From an uncultured Bacteroidales bacterium (GTDB taxonomy: Bacteria; Bacteroidota; Bacteroidia; Bacteroidales; Muribaculaceae): a DNA stretch of 64,000 bases. The stretch's first letter is position 1; each line of letters starts with the position of its first letter. Under the pieces are notes generated by a model. It made no database searches and was not told the DNA's origin. It worked only from the letters and a program-made list of their open reading frames with translations. Location: the NCBI GenBank assembly GCA_902782465.1, contig CACZNH010000009.1:59062-123061 (forward strand), given 5' to 3'. Below are positions 27,042 through 36,285 of the stretch, one piece after another. The position numbers were made by a program, and so were the translations under genes.

Positions 27042-28295
27042 TTACTCGCCCAGGATGGCAGCCACGCCGGGGAGGATCTTGCCCTCGATGGCTTCGAGCA
27101 TGGCACCGCCGCCTGTCGAGACGTAGGATACCTGGTCAGCAAGGCCGAACTTATTGACGGCTGCTACCGAGTCGCCACCGCCCACAAGTGAGTAGGCTCC
27201 GTTCTGGGTTGCCTCGGCAACATACTTGGCGATTTCGCCAGTACCGTGTGCAAAGTTTTCAAACTCAAACACACCGACGGGACCATTCCACAGGATAGTC
27301 TTGGAATCCATAATAATCTTCTTCCAGTTGGCAAGAGAAGCCTCACTGGCGTCCATGCCCTCCCAACCATCGGGAATGTTGTAGATGTCCACCGTCTGGC
27401 GATTAGCATCGTTGGAGAAGCTGTCGCCTGCAACAGTAGCAACCGAGAGGCTCAGGTTCACACCCTTCTCCTTGGCTGCAGCGATGACGTTGAGTGCTTC
27501 GGGCATCAGGTCGTCCTCATGCAGCGAGTCGCCGATGTGGCCACCCTGTGCCTTGATGAAGGTATAACCCATACCGCCACCGATAATCAGGTTATCTACC
27601 TTGTCGAGCAGGTTCTTGATAACCGACAGCTTGGACGATACCTTGCTGCCGCCGATGATGGCGGTGAAGGGGTGCTGGGCGTTCTTCATCACATTGTCGA
27701 TTGCGGTAACTTCCTTCTCCATGAGCATGCCCAGCATCTTGTGGTCGTCATCAAAGAAGTCAGCGATGACAGCAGTCGAGGCATGACGGCGGTGAGCGGT
27801 ACCGAAGGCGTCGTTCACATACACGTCGGCATAGCTGGCCAGCGTCTTGGCAAACTCGGTCTGACGGACCTTCATCTCCTTCTTGGCGGCGTCATAGTTG
27901 GGATCATCCTTCTCGATGCCCACGGGCTTGCCTTCCTCTTCGGGGTGGAAGCGCAGGTTCTCGAGCAACAGCACCTCACCAGGCATGAGCTTGTCGGCCT
28001 CACCCTTGGCATCGGCACTGTCAGGAGCAAACTTCACAGGCACGCCGAGCGCAGCAGATACGGCATCAGTGATCTGGCTGAGCGAGAGTTTGGGATTGAC
28101 TTTGCCCTTGGGCTTGCCCATGTGCGACATGATGATGAGGGCACCACCGTCGTCAAGAATCTTCTTCAACGTGGGCACAGCTCCGCGGATGCGGGTGTCA
28201 TCGGTGATTTCGCCCTTCTCGTTCAGGGGCACATTAAAGTCAACACGCACGATTGCCTTGTGTCCGGCAAAATTAAAATCATTGATTTTAGTCAT
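27042..28295 (-). CDS. pgk: Phosphoglycerate kinase
   Basis: Transfers phosphate between 1,3-bisphosphoglycerate and ADP in glycolysis; cytosolic monomer. I start at the ATG at 28295 ([13 protein letters not shown]), giving 417 residues, the usual size. The longer frame would include the promoter at 28356. Family blocks are [18 protein letters not shown] (substrate-binding RVDFN), [36 protein letters not shown] and the nucleotide-binding end [16 protein letters not shown] and [19 protein letters not shown]. It is a single gene facing away from the DUF4252-type lipoprotein, and feeds the GpmI step encoded at the start of the window. Confidence 0.98.
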   Translation of the reverse strand: MTKINDFNFAGHKAIVRVDFNVPLNEKGEITDDTRIRGAVPTLKKILDDGGALIIMSHMGKPKGKVNPKLSLSQITDAVSAALGVPVKFAPDSADAKGEADKLMPGEVLLLENLRFHPEEEGKPVGIEKDDPNYDAAKKEMKVRQTEFAKTLASYADVYVNDAFGTAHRRHASTAVIADFFDDDHKMLGMLMEKEVTAIDNVMKNAQHPFTAIIGGSKVSSKLSVIKNLLDKVDNLIIGGGMGYTFIKAQGGHIGDSLHEDDLMPEALNVIAAAKEKGVNLSLSVATVAGDSFSNDANRQTVDIYNIPDGWEGMDASEASLANWKKIIMDSKTILWNGPVGVFEFENFAHGTGEIAKYVAEATQNGAYSLVGGGDSVAAVNKFGLADQVSYVSTGGGAMLEAIEGKILPGVAAILGE

Positions 28296-28355
28296 TGTTT
28301 TGTAAAAATATGAATTATTGATAATTGGGTTTCTAATTAACACGCAAATGTGAGG

Positions 28356-28386
28356 CAAAGGTAGTGCAAGCCGAGCACAGAACAAA
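28356..28386 (-). promoter_or_regulatory. pgk promoter
   Basis: Minus strand: -33 TTTG (28383-28386), 19-base spacer, -7 TACCTTTG (28356-28363). This is one of the best consensus promoters in the window, consistent with strong expression of a glycolytic gene, and it rules out the longer in-frame pgk start. Confidence 0.8.
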
Positions 28387-28571
28387 AAAAATTTATTATT
28401 TTTTTATGTCGAGGCGCAGCTTACTTTCGCCGACAGGCAAAGTTAGGAAATAATTAGGAAATAATCCGTAACCTTGTGCCGTTTTATGGAAAAAAACAAT
28501 TTTTTATTGTGTTTTTCTACTATTTTGCCATTTTTAAGAATTCACAATAAGTCATAATGGACATTTTGCGC

Positions 28572-28579
28572 TATATTTG
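28572..28579 (+). promoter_or_regulatory. -7 element of the DUF4252-type lipoprotein gene
   Basis: TATATTTG matches TAnnTTTG and lies 28 bases before the ATG at 28608. It falls inside the longest open frame, which argues for the shorter start. No clear -33 box is seen. Confidence 0.6.
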
Positions 28580-28607
28580 TGACCTAAAACCAAAATATGA
28601 TTTTGAT

Positions 28608-29090
28608 ATGAAAAAATTCTTTCTATTCTTGTTAACTACGGTGTTATTGGCATCCTGCGGCATGATGTATCATAATGCCGATGATATTATGAACGACATG
28701 CGTGATGCCAAGCACGCACAGTATTTCAACGTGGGCAGTGGCTTGTTGGGGATTGGCCGTATTTTATCTCCAACACTTGCCGAGGCGAGTCTCGGCATCA
28801 CTTCGGTGCAAGTGCTTGACTTGAGCAAATGCAGCCCCAGCGTTCGCGAGAAATTCCGTAAACGCGTTCAGAATCTGTACAAGGACAAGTCCTATGAGGT
28901 GATTGTGGCCAATCAGAGCGAATATGACACCAAGACCGCTCTTGTGCGCCGTGATGGCCAGTTTGCTAAAGAAATTGTTCTGGCAAACGCTGGCGGAGCA
29001 AACGATATAATGGTCCTTATCTTCGGTCACATCAACCTTGAGAATTTGGAGAAAATCGTAAATGATCAGAGCAATTACCACATCAAATAA
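28608..29090 (+). CDS. DUF4252-like lipoprotein
   Basis: A 160-residue lipoprotein: MKKFFLFLLTTVLLASC is a signal peptide ending in a lipobox with Cys17. The mature part includes VLDLSKCSPSVREKFRKRV, YEVIVANQSEYDTKTALVRR and NDIMVLIFGHINLENLEKIV. This pattern resembles the DUF4252 family, small Bacteroidetes lipoproteins of unknown function. I chose the ATG at 28608 because the longer frame overlaps the promoter and would spoil the signal peptide. It is followed by galK after 71 bases without a terminator, but functional linkage is doubtful. Confidence 0.75.
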   Translation: MKKFFLFLLTTVLLASCGMMYHNADDIMNDMRDAKHAQYFNVGSGLLGIGRILSPTLAEASLGITSVQVLDLSKCSPSVREKFRKRVQNLYKDKSYEVIVANQSEYDTKTALVRRDGQFAKEIVLANAGGANDIMVLIFGHINLENLEKIVNDQSNYHIK

Positions 29091-29161
29091 TGTTTGCTGT
29101 TAGCTTTTAGGCATCTAATTAAAGATAGAACAATTATTCAACTACTGATAAATCAATTACA

Positions 29162-30298
29162 ATGAAACAGCAGATTAAAGAAGAATTCAAGAAACGTTTT
29201 GGCACCGATGGCGTCATCTATGCATCGGCAGGGCGAATCAACCTGATTGGTGAGCACACTGACTATAACGGCGGATTTGTGTTCCCCGGAGCCATCGACA
29301 AGTACATCATGGCCGAAATCAACATCAACGGTACCGACAAGGTGAGGGTTTACAGCATCGACATGGATGCCTACTGTGAGTTCGGCCTCAACGAGGAGGA
29401 CGCACCCCAGGAGCAGTGGGCACGCTATATCTTTGGCGTTTGCCGCGAGACTATCAAGCGCGGCGGCACGGTCAAGGGCTTTGACACCGTTTTTGCTGGC
29501 AACGTTCCCCTGGGTGCAGGTCTCTCGTCCTCGGCAGCGCTGGAATCCTGCTTTGCCTTTGCACTCAACGATATGTTCAACGAGAACAGAATCGATAAGT
29601 TTGAGCTGGCAAAGATTGGCCAAAGCACCGAGCACAACTACTGCGGCGTGAACTGCGGCATCATGGACCAGTTCGCCAGCGTCTTTGGCAAGAAGGACTG
29701 CCTGATGCGTCTGGACTGCCGTTCGCTGGAGCATGCCTACTTCCCCTTCCATCCCGAGGGCTACAAGCTGGTGCTGCTCAACAGCAAGGTGAAACACGAG
29801 CTGGTTGACTCGCCCTACAACAAGCGCCGCGAGTCGTGCGAGCGTGTGGCCGCAACCTTGGGCCTGGATACCCTGCGCGACGCTACCTTCACGATGCTGG
29901 CCGACGTGCGTGACAAAATCAACGACGAGGACTATCGCCGTGCCCGTTTTGTCATTGGTGAAAAGCAGCGCGTGCTCGACGTGTGCGACGCCCTGGAGCG
30001 CGGTGACTACGAGACCGTTGGCCGTTGCATGTACGAGACCCACGACGGACTGTCGCGTGACTACGAGGTGAGCTGCGAGGAGCTGGACTACCTTAACGAT
30101 GTCGCCCGCGAGTGCGGTGTGACAGGTTCACGCATCATGGGCGGCGGCTTCGGCGGCTGCACCATCAACCTGGTCAAGGAAGACCGCTATGACAACTTCA
30201 TTGCTACAGCCAAGGAGAAATTCAACAAGAAATACGGACATGAGCCCGAGGTCATCAACGTGATTATCAGCGACGGAGCTCACAGAGTGGAGGATTGA
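29162..30298 (+). CDS. galK: Galactokinase
   Basis: Phosphorylates alpha-D-galactose to galactose-1-phosphate, the first committed step of the Leloir pathway; cytosolic GHMP-family kinase. It has 378 residues. Motifs are the galactokinase signature GRINLIGEHTDYNGG, the GHMP ATP loop VPLGAGLSSSAALE, the catalytic Asp region NCGIMDQFAS and the C-terminal GSRIMGGGFGGCTINLV. The galM start lies 4 bases after its stop, so the two are co-transcribed. The ATP and sugar sites look complete. Confidence 0.97.
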   Translation: MKQQIKEEFKKRFGTDGVIYASAGRINLIGEHTDYNGGFVFPGAIDKYIMAEININGTDKVRVYSIDMDAYCEFGLNEEDAPQEQWARYIFGVCRETIKRGGTVKGFDTVFAGNVPLGAGLSSSAALESCFAFALNDMFNENRIDKFELAKIGQSTEHNYCGVNCGIMDQFASVFGKKDCLMRLDCRSLEHAYFPFHPEGYKLVLLNSKVKHELVDSPYNKRRESCERVAATLGLDTLRDATFTMLADVRDKINDEDYRRARFVIGEKQRVLDVCDALERGDYETVGRCMYETHDGLSRDYEVSCEELDYLNDVARECGVTGSRIMGGGFGGCTINLVKEDRYDNFIATAKEKFNKKYGHEPEVINVIISDGAHRVED

Positions 30299-30302
30299 AA
30301 TC

Positions 30303-31355
30303 ATGAAAAGTATTCGTATCGACACTCATGAGACCGAGCGTGGCGAAATCACCACTTACGAACTCATCAATGCCAGCGGCGCCAGTGTGAAGCTCTCATC
30401 ATTAGGCGCTGGCATCCTGGAAATCAAGGTCCCCGACCGTGACGGTAATCTCGCCGACGTGGTGCTGGGCTACAAGGATTTGAACGACTATTTCTTTGAC
30501 GGCCCATGTGCCGGCAAGGTGCCCGGCCGCTTTGCCAACCGCATCTGCAAGGGACACTTCGAAATTGACGGCAAGGCTTACCAGCTTAATTGCAACCATC
30601 AGGGCAAACACCACCTGCATGGCGGCAATGTGGGCTTCCAGAACAAGATTTGGGACTGTGAGATGGATGGTGATACCGTCGTGTTCTCGCTCGAGAGCCC
30701 CGATGGTGACGAGAACTATCCCGGCAACCTCACTGCACGCGTAGCCTACACCTGGAGTGACGACAACGTGTTGAAAATTGAGCTGGGTGCTGTAACCGAT
30801 GCACCCACAGCCCTCAACCTGACCAACCACAGCTATTTCAATATGGCAGGAGAGGATAGGGAAGGGACTGCCCTCGATCAGGTGCTGCAACTCAATTGCT
30901 CACGCTTTCTGGTTACCGACGAGGACATCATCCCAACTGGCGAGATGGCACCTGTTGCCGGAACGCCGATGGATTTCACCCAGCCCAAGGTGGTCGGCAA
31001 GGACATCAAACAGGATTTCCCCGCTCTGAACATCGGCAAGGGCTATGACAGCTGCTGGGTCATCGACGGATATGAGGACGGTGACCTGCACCTGGCAGCA
31101 GTCCTCTGTGACGAGAAATCGGGCCGCATAGTGGAAATCAGCACCGACCAGCCTGGTGTACAGATTTATACCGGCAACTGGCTTGAGGGTTGCCCCATGA
31201 GCAAGAGCGGCAAGCAGTATCACGACTATGACGGCGTGGCCATCGAGTGCCAAGGCATGCCCGACGCTCCCAACCACGACAATTTCAAGTCAGCGATTCT
31301 TCGTCCCGACGAGGAATACCGCCGCACCATCATCTTCGACTTCAAAACCATCTAA
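30303..31355 (+). CDS. galM: Aldose 1-epimerase (galactose mutarotase)
   Basis: Converts beta-D-galactose into the alpha anomer needed by galactokinase. It has 350 residues. Family blocks are KVPGRFANRICKGHFEIDGK, the substrate His in CNHQGKHHLHGG, LNLTNHSYFNMAG (second His) and the catalytic Glu in DGVAIECQGMPDAPN. No signal peptide is seen, so it is cytosolic. It directly follows galK (4-bp gap). An inverted repeat at 31363-31439 separates it from the next gene. Confidence 0.97.
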   Translation: MKSIRIDTHETERGEITTYELINASGASVKLSSLGAGILEIKVPDRDGNLADVVLGYKDLNDYFFDGPCAGKVPGRFANRICKGHFEIDGKAYQLNCNHQGKHHLHGGNVGFQNKIWDCEMDGDTVVFSLESPDGDENYPGNLTARVAYTWSDDNVLKIELGAVTDAPTALNLTNHSYFNMAGEDREGTALDQVLQLNCSRFLVTDEDIIPTGEMAPVAGTPMDFTQPKVVGKDIKQDFPALNIGKGYDSCWVIDGYEDGDLHLAAVLCDEKSGRIVEISTDQPGVQIYTGNWLEGCPMSKSGKQYHDYDGVAIECQGMPDAPNHDNFKSAILRPDEEYRRTIIFDFKTI

Positions 31356-31362
31356 AAACTGA

Positions 31363-31439
31363 AAACTACGAATTACGCGAATTACACTAACAGATAAAGT
31401 AAGGTTTATATTTAGTGATATTAGCGTAATTCGTAGTTT
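31363..31439. repeat. Long inverted repeat with ATTACG words
   Basis: The arms of 28 bp (31363-31390 and 31412-31439) differ at three positions and are built from ACTACGAATTACGC-like words. The 21-base loop lacks GGCATCCGC. It lies between galM and the nucleotidyltransferase gene and has no T-run. Confidence 0.85.
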
Positions 31440-31463
31440 AATAAAAAACTTAAAACTCACTTA

Positions 31464-32369
31464 ATGAAACCGACATTATTTGTACTGGCTGCTGGTATGG
31501 GAAGCCGCTATGGCGGCCTCAAGCAGCTCGACGGTCTTGGCCCCCATGGCGAGACCATCATGGACTATTCGATTTATGATGCCATCCAGAGTGGATTCGG
31601 CAAGGTGGTCTTTGTGATTCGCAAGGACTTCGAGGCCGATTTCCGCGAGAAGATCTTATCAAAATATGAGGGTCACATTCCCGTTGAACTGGTCTTCCAG
31701 GGACTGAACGACCTGCCCGAGGGCTTTACCTGTCCCGAGGAGCGCGTGAAACCCTGGGGCACCAACCATGCTCTGCTGATGGGTAAGAATGTCATCCGTG
31801 AGCCGTTCGCCATCATCAATGCCGATGACTACTATGGCCGCAACAGCTTTGAAGTAATGGCACAGGAACTCTCGTCATTGCCCGAGGGCAGCAAGAGTCA
31901 CTACAGCATGGTGGGCTTCAAGGTGGGCAACACCATGAGCGAGAGCGGAACAGTGGCTCGTGGCGTGTGTGAGACCTGTGACGGTATTCTTGTCGGCGTG
32001 GTAGAGCGCACCGACATCGGCTATGATGCTGACCACAACATCACCTTTACCGACGAGAACGGCGATGTGCAGCACCTGGCATTCGACACACCCGTATCGA
32101 TGAACTTCTGGGGATTTACCCCCGACTACTTTGAGCACAGCGAGAAGTGCTTCGTCGATTTCCTCCAGGAGAACATCGACAAGCCCAAGGCAGAATTCTT
32201 CATCCCCACCGTGGTCAATGAGATGGTAACCGCAGGCACCGCTCAAGTCAAGGTACTCACTACCGAAAGCAAGTGGTTCGGTGTGACCTATGCCGCCGAC
32301 CGCCAGGGCGTTGTGGACAAATTTGCCGAGTTGCATGCCGCCGGCGTATATCCCGACAAAATGTTCTAA
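31464..32369 (+). CDS. Sugar nucleotidyltransferase family protein
   Basis: A 301-residue protein of the nucleotide-diphospho-sugar transferase fold. It begins with the nucleotide-binding signature LFVLAAGMGSRYGGLKQLD, and has Asp pairs for Mg2+ in FAIINADDYYGRN. GVVERTDIGYD and NFWGFTPDYFEH occur in the Bacteroidetes family commonly found next to galK/galM. It may make an NDP-sugar from galactose-1-P or glucose-1-P, which would close a Leloir pathway lacking GalT here. That role is inferred from position; the substrate is not known. It is cytosolic and follows galM after a hairpin. Confidence 0.82.
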   Translation: MKPTLFVLAAGMGSRYGGLKQLDGLGPHGETIMDYSIYDAIQSGFGKVVFVIRKDFEADFREKILSKYEGHIPVELVFQGLNDLPEGFTCPEERVKPWGTNHALLMGKNVIREPFAIINADDYYGRNSFEVMAQELSSLPEGSKSHYSMVGFKVGNTMSESGTVARGVCETCDGILVGVVERTDIGYDADHNITFTDENGDVQHLAFDTPVSMNFWGFTPDYFEHSEKCFVDFLQENIDKPKAEFFIPTVVNEMVTAGTAQVKVLTTESKWFGVTYAADRQGVVDKFAELHAAGVYPDKMF

Positions 32370-32460
32370 AATCCTGACTGATTTTCAAGCACTGCCTACC
32401 ATTTATGTGATATAAAGTTGATTTTTTTCAGAAAAAAACATCAAATATGAAATTATTGCC

Positions 32461-32468
32461 TATATTTG
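32461..32468 (+). promoter_or_regulatory. -7 element of the OmpA-family gene
   Basis: TATATTTG matches TAnnTTTG, 62 bases before the start codon. No well-spaced -33 box is visible. Confidence 0.55.
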
Positions 32469-32530
32469 CATATTGAAACGAAAAGTAACCAATTTTATTA
32501 ATCCATTAATACATTAATTATTTAAGAGAA

Positions 32531-33220
32531 ATGAAAAAGACATTATGCTTATTGTTGAGCGTTCTTTTGATGCTCGGTGTTGAGGGTTGTGGTTCCTTGA
32601 ACAATACTGCTAAGGGCGGTCTGATTGGTACTGGTGGCGGTGCAGCTATCGGTGCAGGTATCGGTGCTCTCATCGGTAAGGGCAAGGGTGCTGCTATCGG
32701 CGGTGCTATCGGTGCTGTTGCTGGCGGTGTTGCCGGAACCCTGATTGGCAAGAAGATGGACAAGCAGGCTCGCGAGCTCGCTCAAATCGCTGGTGCTCAG
32801 GTTGATACCTGCACCGACGTGAACGGCTTTGAGGGCATCAAGGTGACCTTTGACAACGGTATCCTCTTTGGCTTCAACAGCTCCAAGCTGGGTAACGATG
32901 CCAAGGCTTCGCTGAACGAGTTTGCCAAGTCGCTGATCAACAATCCCCAGACTGACGTGCAGATTTACGGCCACACCGACAACATTGGCACCCGCGAAGC
33001 CAACGAGAAGGTGTCCAATGCCCGCGCTACCGAGGTAAAGAACTACCTGTCCAACGCAGGTGTTCCCGGTGCCCGTCTGACCAGCCAGGGTCTGGCTTAT
33101 GACTATCCCGTTGCCAGCAATGACACCGAGGCCGGTCGTGCACAGAACCGCCGCGTCGAGATCTACATCACCGCAAACGAGGATATGATTAAGGCTGCCC
33201 AGGACGGTACGCTCAAGTAA
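32531..33220 (+). CDS. OmpA-family outer-membrane lipoprotein with glycine zipper
   Basis: A 229-residue envelope protein. The signal peptide ends in a lipobox (LLMLGVEGC, Cys20). Residues of about 30-75 form a glycine-zipper region (GGGAAIGAGIGALIG and GGAIGAVAGGVAGTLIG), typical of membrane-inserting YMGG/Gly-zipper segments. The C-terminal OmpA domain binds peptidoglycan: VQIYGHTDNIGTREANEKVS, LSNAGVPGARLTSQG and AGRAQNRRVEIYI. It resembles E. coli YiaD. It has its own promoter and a terminator hairpin after it, so it is monocistronic. It likely anchors the outer membrane to the cell wall. Confidence 0.92.
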   Translation: MKKTLCLLLSVLLMLGVEGCGSLNNTAKGGLIGTGGGAAIGAGIGALIGKGKGAAIGGAIGAVAGGVAGTLIGKKMDKQARELAQIAGAQVDTCTDVNGFEGIKVTFDNGILFGFNSSKLGNDAKASLNEFAKSLINNPQTDVQIYGHTDNIGTREANEKVSNARATEVKNYLSNAGVPGARLTSQGLAYDYPVASNDTEAGRAQNRRVEIYITANEDMIKAAQDGTLK

Positions 33221-33251
33221 TCAAAGCCTCTTTTTTCGGAAAAAACCATTT

Positions 33252-33287
33252 GAAGGGTGTCCTCTTTATGGGGATACCCTTCTTGTT
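33252..33287 (+). terminator. Terminator of the OmpA-family gene
   Basis: GAAGGGTGTCC (33252-33262) pairs with GGATACCCTTC (33272-33282) with one mismatch, followed by TTGTTG. It lies 31 bases beyond the stop codon. Confidence 0.7.
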
Positions 33288-33335
33288 GTCAAGTAGTTTA
33301 TTTTGAGATATTTTTAACTTTACTTTGTTTACGTT

Positions 33336-33412
33336 TTGGAAAACTTTTTCGATATCATGAAAAATTAAATTATTAATTTTCAGTATATTAAAAAATTTAT
33401 TGGAAAACTTTA
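33336..33412. repeat. 12-mer direct repeat upstream of the nrdJ promoter
   Basis: TTGGAAAACTTT occurs exactly at 33336-33347 and 33401-33412, 65 bases apart, immediately upstream of the -33 box. The spacing is about six helical turns, so it could bind a regulator at both sites on one face of the DNA. Confidence 0.55.
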
Positions 33413-33429
33413 AAAAATTTGCTAAAAAT

Positions 33430-33460
33430 TTTGTTGTTCAAAATAATCATATTACCTTTG
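33430..33460 (+). promoter_or_regulatory. nrdJ promoter
   Basis: The -33 TTTG (33430-33433) and -7 TACCTTTG (33453-33460) have a 19-base spacer, a near-consensus Bacteroidetes promoter. The predicted start near 33466 leaves a leader of roughly 70 bases. Confidence 0.78.
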
Positions 33461-33461
33461 C

Positions 33462-33491
33462 GAGGTTTTTCGCATGAATAACGAAAACCTC
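33462..33491 (+). promoter_or_regulatory. Hairpin at the 5' end of the nrdJ leader
   Basis: GAGGTTTTTCG (33462-33472) pairs with CGAAAACCTC (33482-33491) with one bulge and a 9-base loop. It would form at the very 5' end of the transcript and may stabilise it or regulate it. Confidence 0.5.
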
Positions 33492-33534
33492 CAAGTATTT
33501 TCCTTTGAAATAACCGAATTACAACAAGATAGCA

Positions 33535-36108
33535 ATGGAAGGAAACACGTACACTTACCAACAGGCTTACGAAGCCTCGTTGAAGTACTTTGACGGCGAT
33601 GAACTGGCCGCCAGGGTATGGGCAACCAAGTATGCCCTGAAAGACTCTTTTGGTAATCTCTTTGAATTGACTCCCGACGACATGCACCGTCGCATTGCGC
33701 GCGAAATTGCACGCATCGAGAACAAGTATCCTAATCCTCTTAGCGAAGACCGCCTGTTGGAGCTGATGAGCCATTTCCGCTACATCGTGCCTCAGGGCAG
33801 CCCCATGGCCGGTATCGGTAACAATTTCCAGGTGGGTTCACTGAGCAACTGCTTTGTAGTAGGCCTCGATGGCGAGCCTGACAGCTACGGCGGCATTCTC
33901 AAGATTGATGAGGAGCAGGTGCAGCTCATGAAACGTCGTGGTGGCGTGGGACATGACCTGTCACACATCCGCCCCAAGGGCTCACCCGTGAAGAACAGCG
34001 CTTTGACCTCGACTGGCCTGGTGCCCTTCATGGTGCGCTACAGCAACAGCACCCGCGAGGTGGCTCAGGACGGCCGCCGTGGCGCCCTGATGCTCACCGT
34101 CAGCATCAAGCATCCCGATGCCGAGTCGTTTATCGATGCTAAGATGGAAGAGGGCAAGGTAACCGGCGCCAATGTTTCGGTGCGCATCGATGACGCCTTC
34201 ATGCAGGCCGCTGTCGATGGCAAACCTTATCGCCAGCAGTATCCCGTTGACAGCGACAAGCCAGTCTATGAGAAGGAGACCGACGCTGCCCGCCTGTGGG
34301 CCAAGATTGTCCACAACGCATGGAAGAGCGCCGAACCTGGCATCCTGTTCTGGGACACCATCACCCGCGAGTCGGTACCCGACTGCTATGCCGACCTGGG
34401 CTTCAAGACCATCTCGACCAATCCCTGCGGCGAGATCCCCCTGTGTCCCTACGACAGCTGCCGCCTGATTGCCATCAACCTGTACAGCTATGTGCAGAAG
34501 CCCTTCACGCCTGAGGCATACTTTGACTTTGACCTGTTTGCCGAGCACGTGGCTTGTGCCCAGCGCATGATGGACGACATCATCGACCTGGAGATGGAGA
34601 AAATCGAGAAGATTCTCGAGAAGATCCAGTCCGATCCCGAGACCAAGGAGGTGAAGACCACCGAGCTCAACCTGTGGAACAAAATCCGCACCAAGACCCT
34701 CAAGGGCCGCCGTACCGGTGTGGGCACCACTGGCGAGGGCGACATGATTGCCGCCATGGGACTGCGCTACGGTACGCCCGAGGCTACCGAGTTCTCGGTA
34801 AGTGTACACCGTGCATTGGCACTGGCAGCCTACGGTTCCTCGGTACAGATGGCCAAAGAACGTGGCGCATTTGAAATCTACGATTCCAAGCGCGAGAAGA
34901 ACAATCCCTACATTAACCGCCTGCGCGAAGCAGATCCGAAACTCTACGAAGAAATGATGAAGTATGGTCGCCGCAACATCGCTTGCCTGACCATCGCTCC
35001 CACCGGCACCACGAGCCTGCTGACGCAGACCACATCGGGTATCGAGCCGGTATTTATGCCTGTTTACAAGCGTCGCCGCAAGGTCAACCCCAGCGACAAG
35101 GACGTCCATGTTGACCTCGTTGACGAGAACGGTGATTCCTTCGAGGAATTCATCGTTTATCACCACAAGCTCATCACCTGGATGAATGCCAACAACATCC
35201 CCGTGCGCCGCGACTACACCCAGGAGGAACTCAACGACATCGTCGCCAAGTCACCTTATCACAAAGCCACTGCCAATGATGTGGACTGGATCAACAAGGT
35301 GCGTATGCAGGGCGAGGTGCAGAAGTGGGTGGACCACAGCATCAGCGTGACCATCAACCTGCCCAACGACATCAGCGAGGAAATGGTGGGCAAGCTCTAT
35401 GTCGAGGCGTGGCGCAGCGGCTGCAAGGGCTGTACCGTTTATCGTGACGGCTCACGCACCGGCGTGCTCGTGGCACTGAGCGACAACGACAAGAAGAAGG
35501 AAAAAGAGAAGGAGAAAGCCGCCAACGAGGAGCAGGCCGCCCGCTACATCGCACAGGAAGAGCACATCCTCAAGCGCCCCGTTGAGCTGGAGGCCGACGT
35601 GGTTCGTTTCCAAAACAAGAAGGAGAAGTGGATTGCCTTTATCGGCCTGATTGACAACCGTCCCTACGAAATCTTCACCGGTATTGCCGATGATGACGAG
35701 GGCATCTTCTGTCCCAAATCGGTGACCAAGGGTAAGATTATCAAGGCTGTTGGCGAGGATGGTGTGAAGCGCTACGACTTCCAGTTCATCAACAAGCGTG
35801 GTTTCAAGACCACCATCGAGGGTCTGAGCGAGAAGTTCAACCCCGAGTTCTGGAACTACGCCAAGTTGATTTCCGGTGTGCTGCGCTACGGTATGCCCAT
35901 CCCGCAGGTGCTCAAGCTCGTGAGCAGCCTGGAGCTGGACAGCCAGTCCATCAACACCTGGAAGATGGGTGTGGAACGTGCCCTCAAGCGCTACATCCAC
36001 AACGGCGAGTCAGCTGCCGAGAAGTGCCCCAACTGCGGTCAGGAAACCCTCGTTTATCAAGAGGGCTGCCTCATCTGCACCAACTGCGGCACCTCCCGCT
36101 GCGGCTAA
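33535..36108 (+). CDS. nrdJ: Adenosylcobalamin-dependent (class II) ribonucleotide reductase
   Basis: Reduces ribonucleotides to deoxyribonucleotides with a radical made from coenzyme B12, which needs neither oxygen nor a glycyl radical. It has 857 residues. N-terminal substrate blocks are GSPMAGIGNNFQVGSLSNCF and KRRGGVGHDLSHIRPKGS. The finger-loop region is NPCGEIPLCPYDSC. The phosphate-binding part is ACLTIAPTGTTSLLTQTTSG. The C-terminal tail ends in a zinc-ribbon-like set of cysteines (CPNCGQ ... CLICTNCG) that helps re-reduction. An insert rich in K and E (about 646-670) precedes a 190-residue C-terminal extension. A strong promoter and leader hairpin lie upstream, and a terminator follows. 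Confidence 0.95.
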   Translation: MEGNTYTYQQAYEASLKYFDGDELAARVWATKYALKDSFGNLFELTPDDMHRRIAREIARIENKYPNPLSEDRLLELMSHFRYIVPQGSPMAGIGNNFQVGSLSNCFVVGLDGEPDSYGGILKIDEEQVQLMKRRGGVGHDLSHIRPKGSPVKNSALTSTGLVPFMVRYSNSTREVAQDGRRGALMLTVSIKHPDAESFIDAKMEEGKVTGANVSVRIDDAFMQAAVDGKPYRQQYPVDSDKPVYEKETDAARLWAKIVHNAWKSAEPGILFWDTITRESVPDCYADLGFKTISTNPCGEIPLCPYDSCRLIAINLYSYVQKPFTPEAYFDFDLFAEHVACAQRMMDDIIDLEMEKIEKILEKIQSDPETKEVKTTELNLWNKIRTKTLKGRRTGVGTTGEGDMIAAMGLRYGTPEATEFSVSVHRALALAAYGSSVQMAKERGAFEIYDSKREKNNPYINRLREADPKLYEEMMKYGRRNIACLTIAPTGTTSLLTQTTSGIEPVFMPVYKRRRKVNPSDKDVHVDLVDENGDSFEEFIVYHHKLITWMNANNIPVRRDYTQEELNDIVAKSPYHKATANDVDWINKVRMQGEVQKWVDHSISVTINLPNDISEEMVGKLYVEAWRSGCKGCTVYRDGSRTGVLVALSDNDKKKEKEKEKAANEEQAARYIAQEEHILKRPVELEADVVRFQNKKEKWIAFIGLIDNRPYEIFTGIADDDEGIFCPKSVTKGKIIKAVGEDGVKRYDFQFINKRGFKTTIEGLSEKFNPEFWNYAKLISGVLRYGMPIPQVLKLVSSLELDSQSINTWKMGVERALKRYIHNGESAAEKCPNCGQETLVYQEGCLICTNCGTSRCG

Positions 36109-36232
36109 CCCTTCAACCGACGACTGCCTTTTATCAGAACAACCTGAACAACATACAAACAACTTTTGTAACAATTGGTTCAACGAGAGGTTGAATTATA
36201 GTGTTAATTAAAAAGGCAAAAGTCAGTTTATT

Positions 36233-36273
36233 AAGCGTGCATTGCACCACCCGGTGACAATGCACGCTTTTTA
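36233..36273 (+). terminator. Rho-independent terminator of nrdJ
   Basis: AAGCGTGCATTG (36233-36244) pairs perfectly with 36258-36269, with a 13-base loop containing CACC/GGTG, then TTT. It is a strong stem. Confidence 0.88.
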
Positions 36274-36285
36274 ATATATAACTGG

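Larger units (their letters stand above)
28296..28607. other. 312-bp divergent regulatory region
   Basis: It separates pgk from the lipoprotein gene and holds the two divergent promoters (28356-28386 and 28572-28579). The stretch between them is AT-rich with T and A runs around 28381-28405 and 28490-28510. No coding or RNA gene is apparent. Confidence 0.6.
33221..33534. other. 314-bp intergenic region upstream of nrdJ
   Basis: It contains the terminator of the OmpA-family gene, a very AT-rich tract (about 33290-33430) with a 12-mer direct repeat, the nrdJ promoter and a leader hairpin. I looked for a cobalamin riboswitch (B12 box and surrounding stems) and did not recognise one. Confidence 0.6.

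Noticed and set aside
27246-28313. A 355-codon frame antisense to pgk
   Set aside because: It runs through the pgk promoter region and matches no family; the Pgk motifs on the minus strand are decisive.
33290-33534. Cobalamin riboswitch upstream of the B12-dependent nrdJ
   Set aside because: I could not find the B12 box or the needed stems; the region is AT-rich, with a promoter close to the gene and a short leader.
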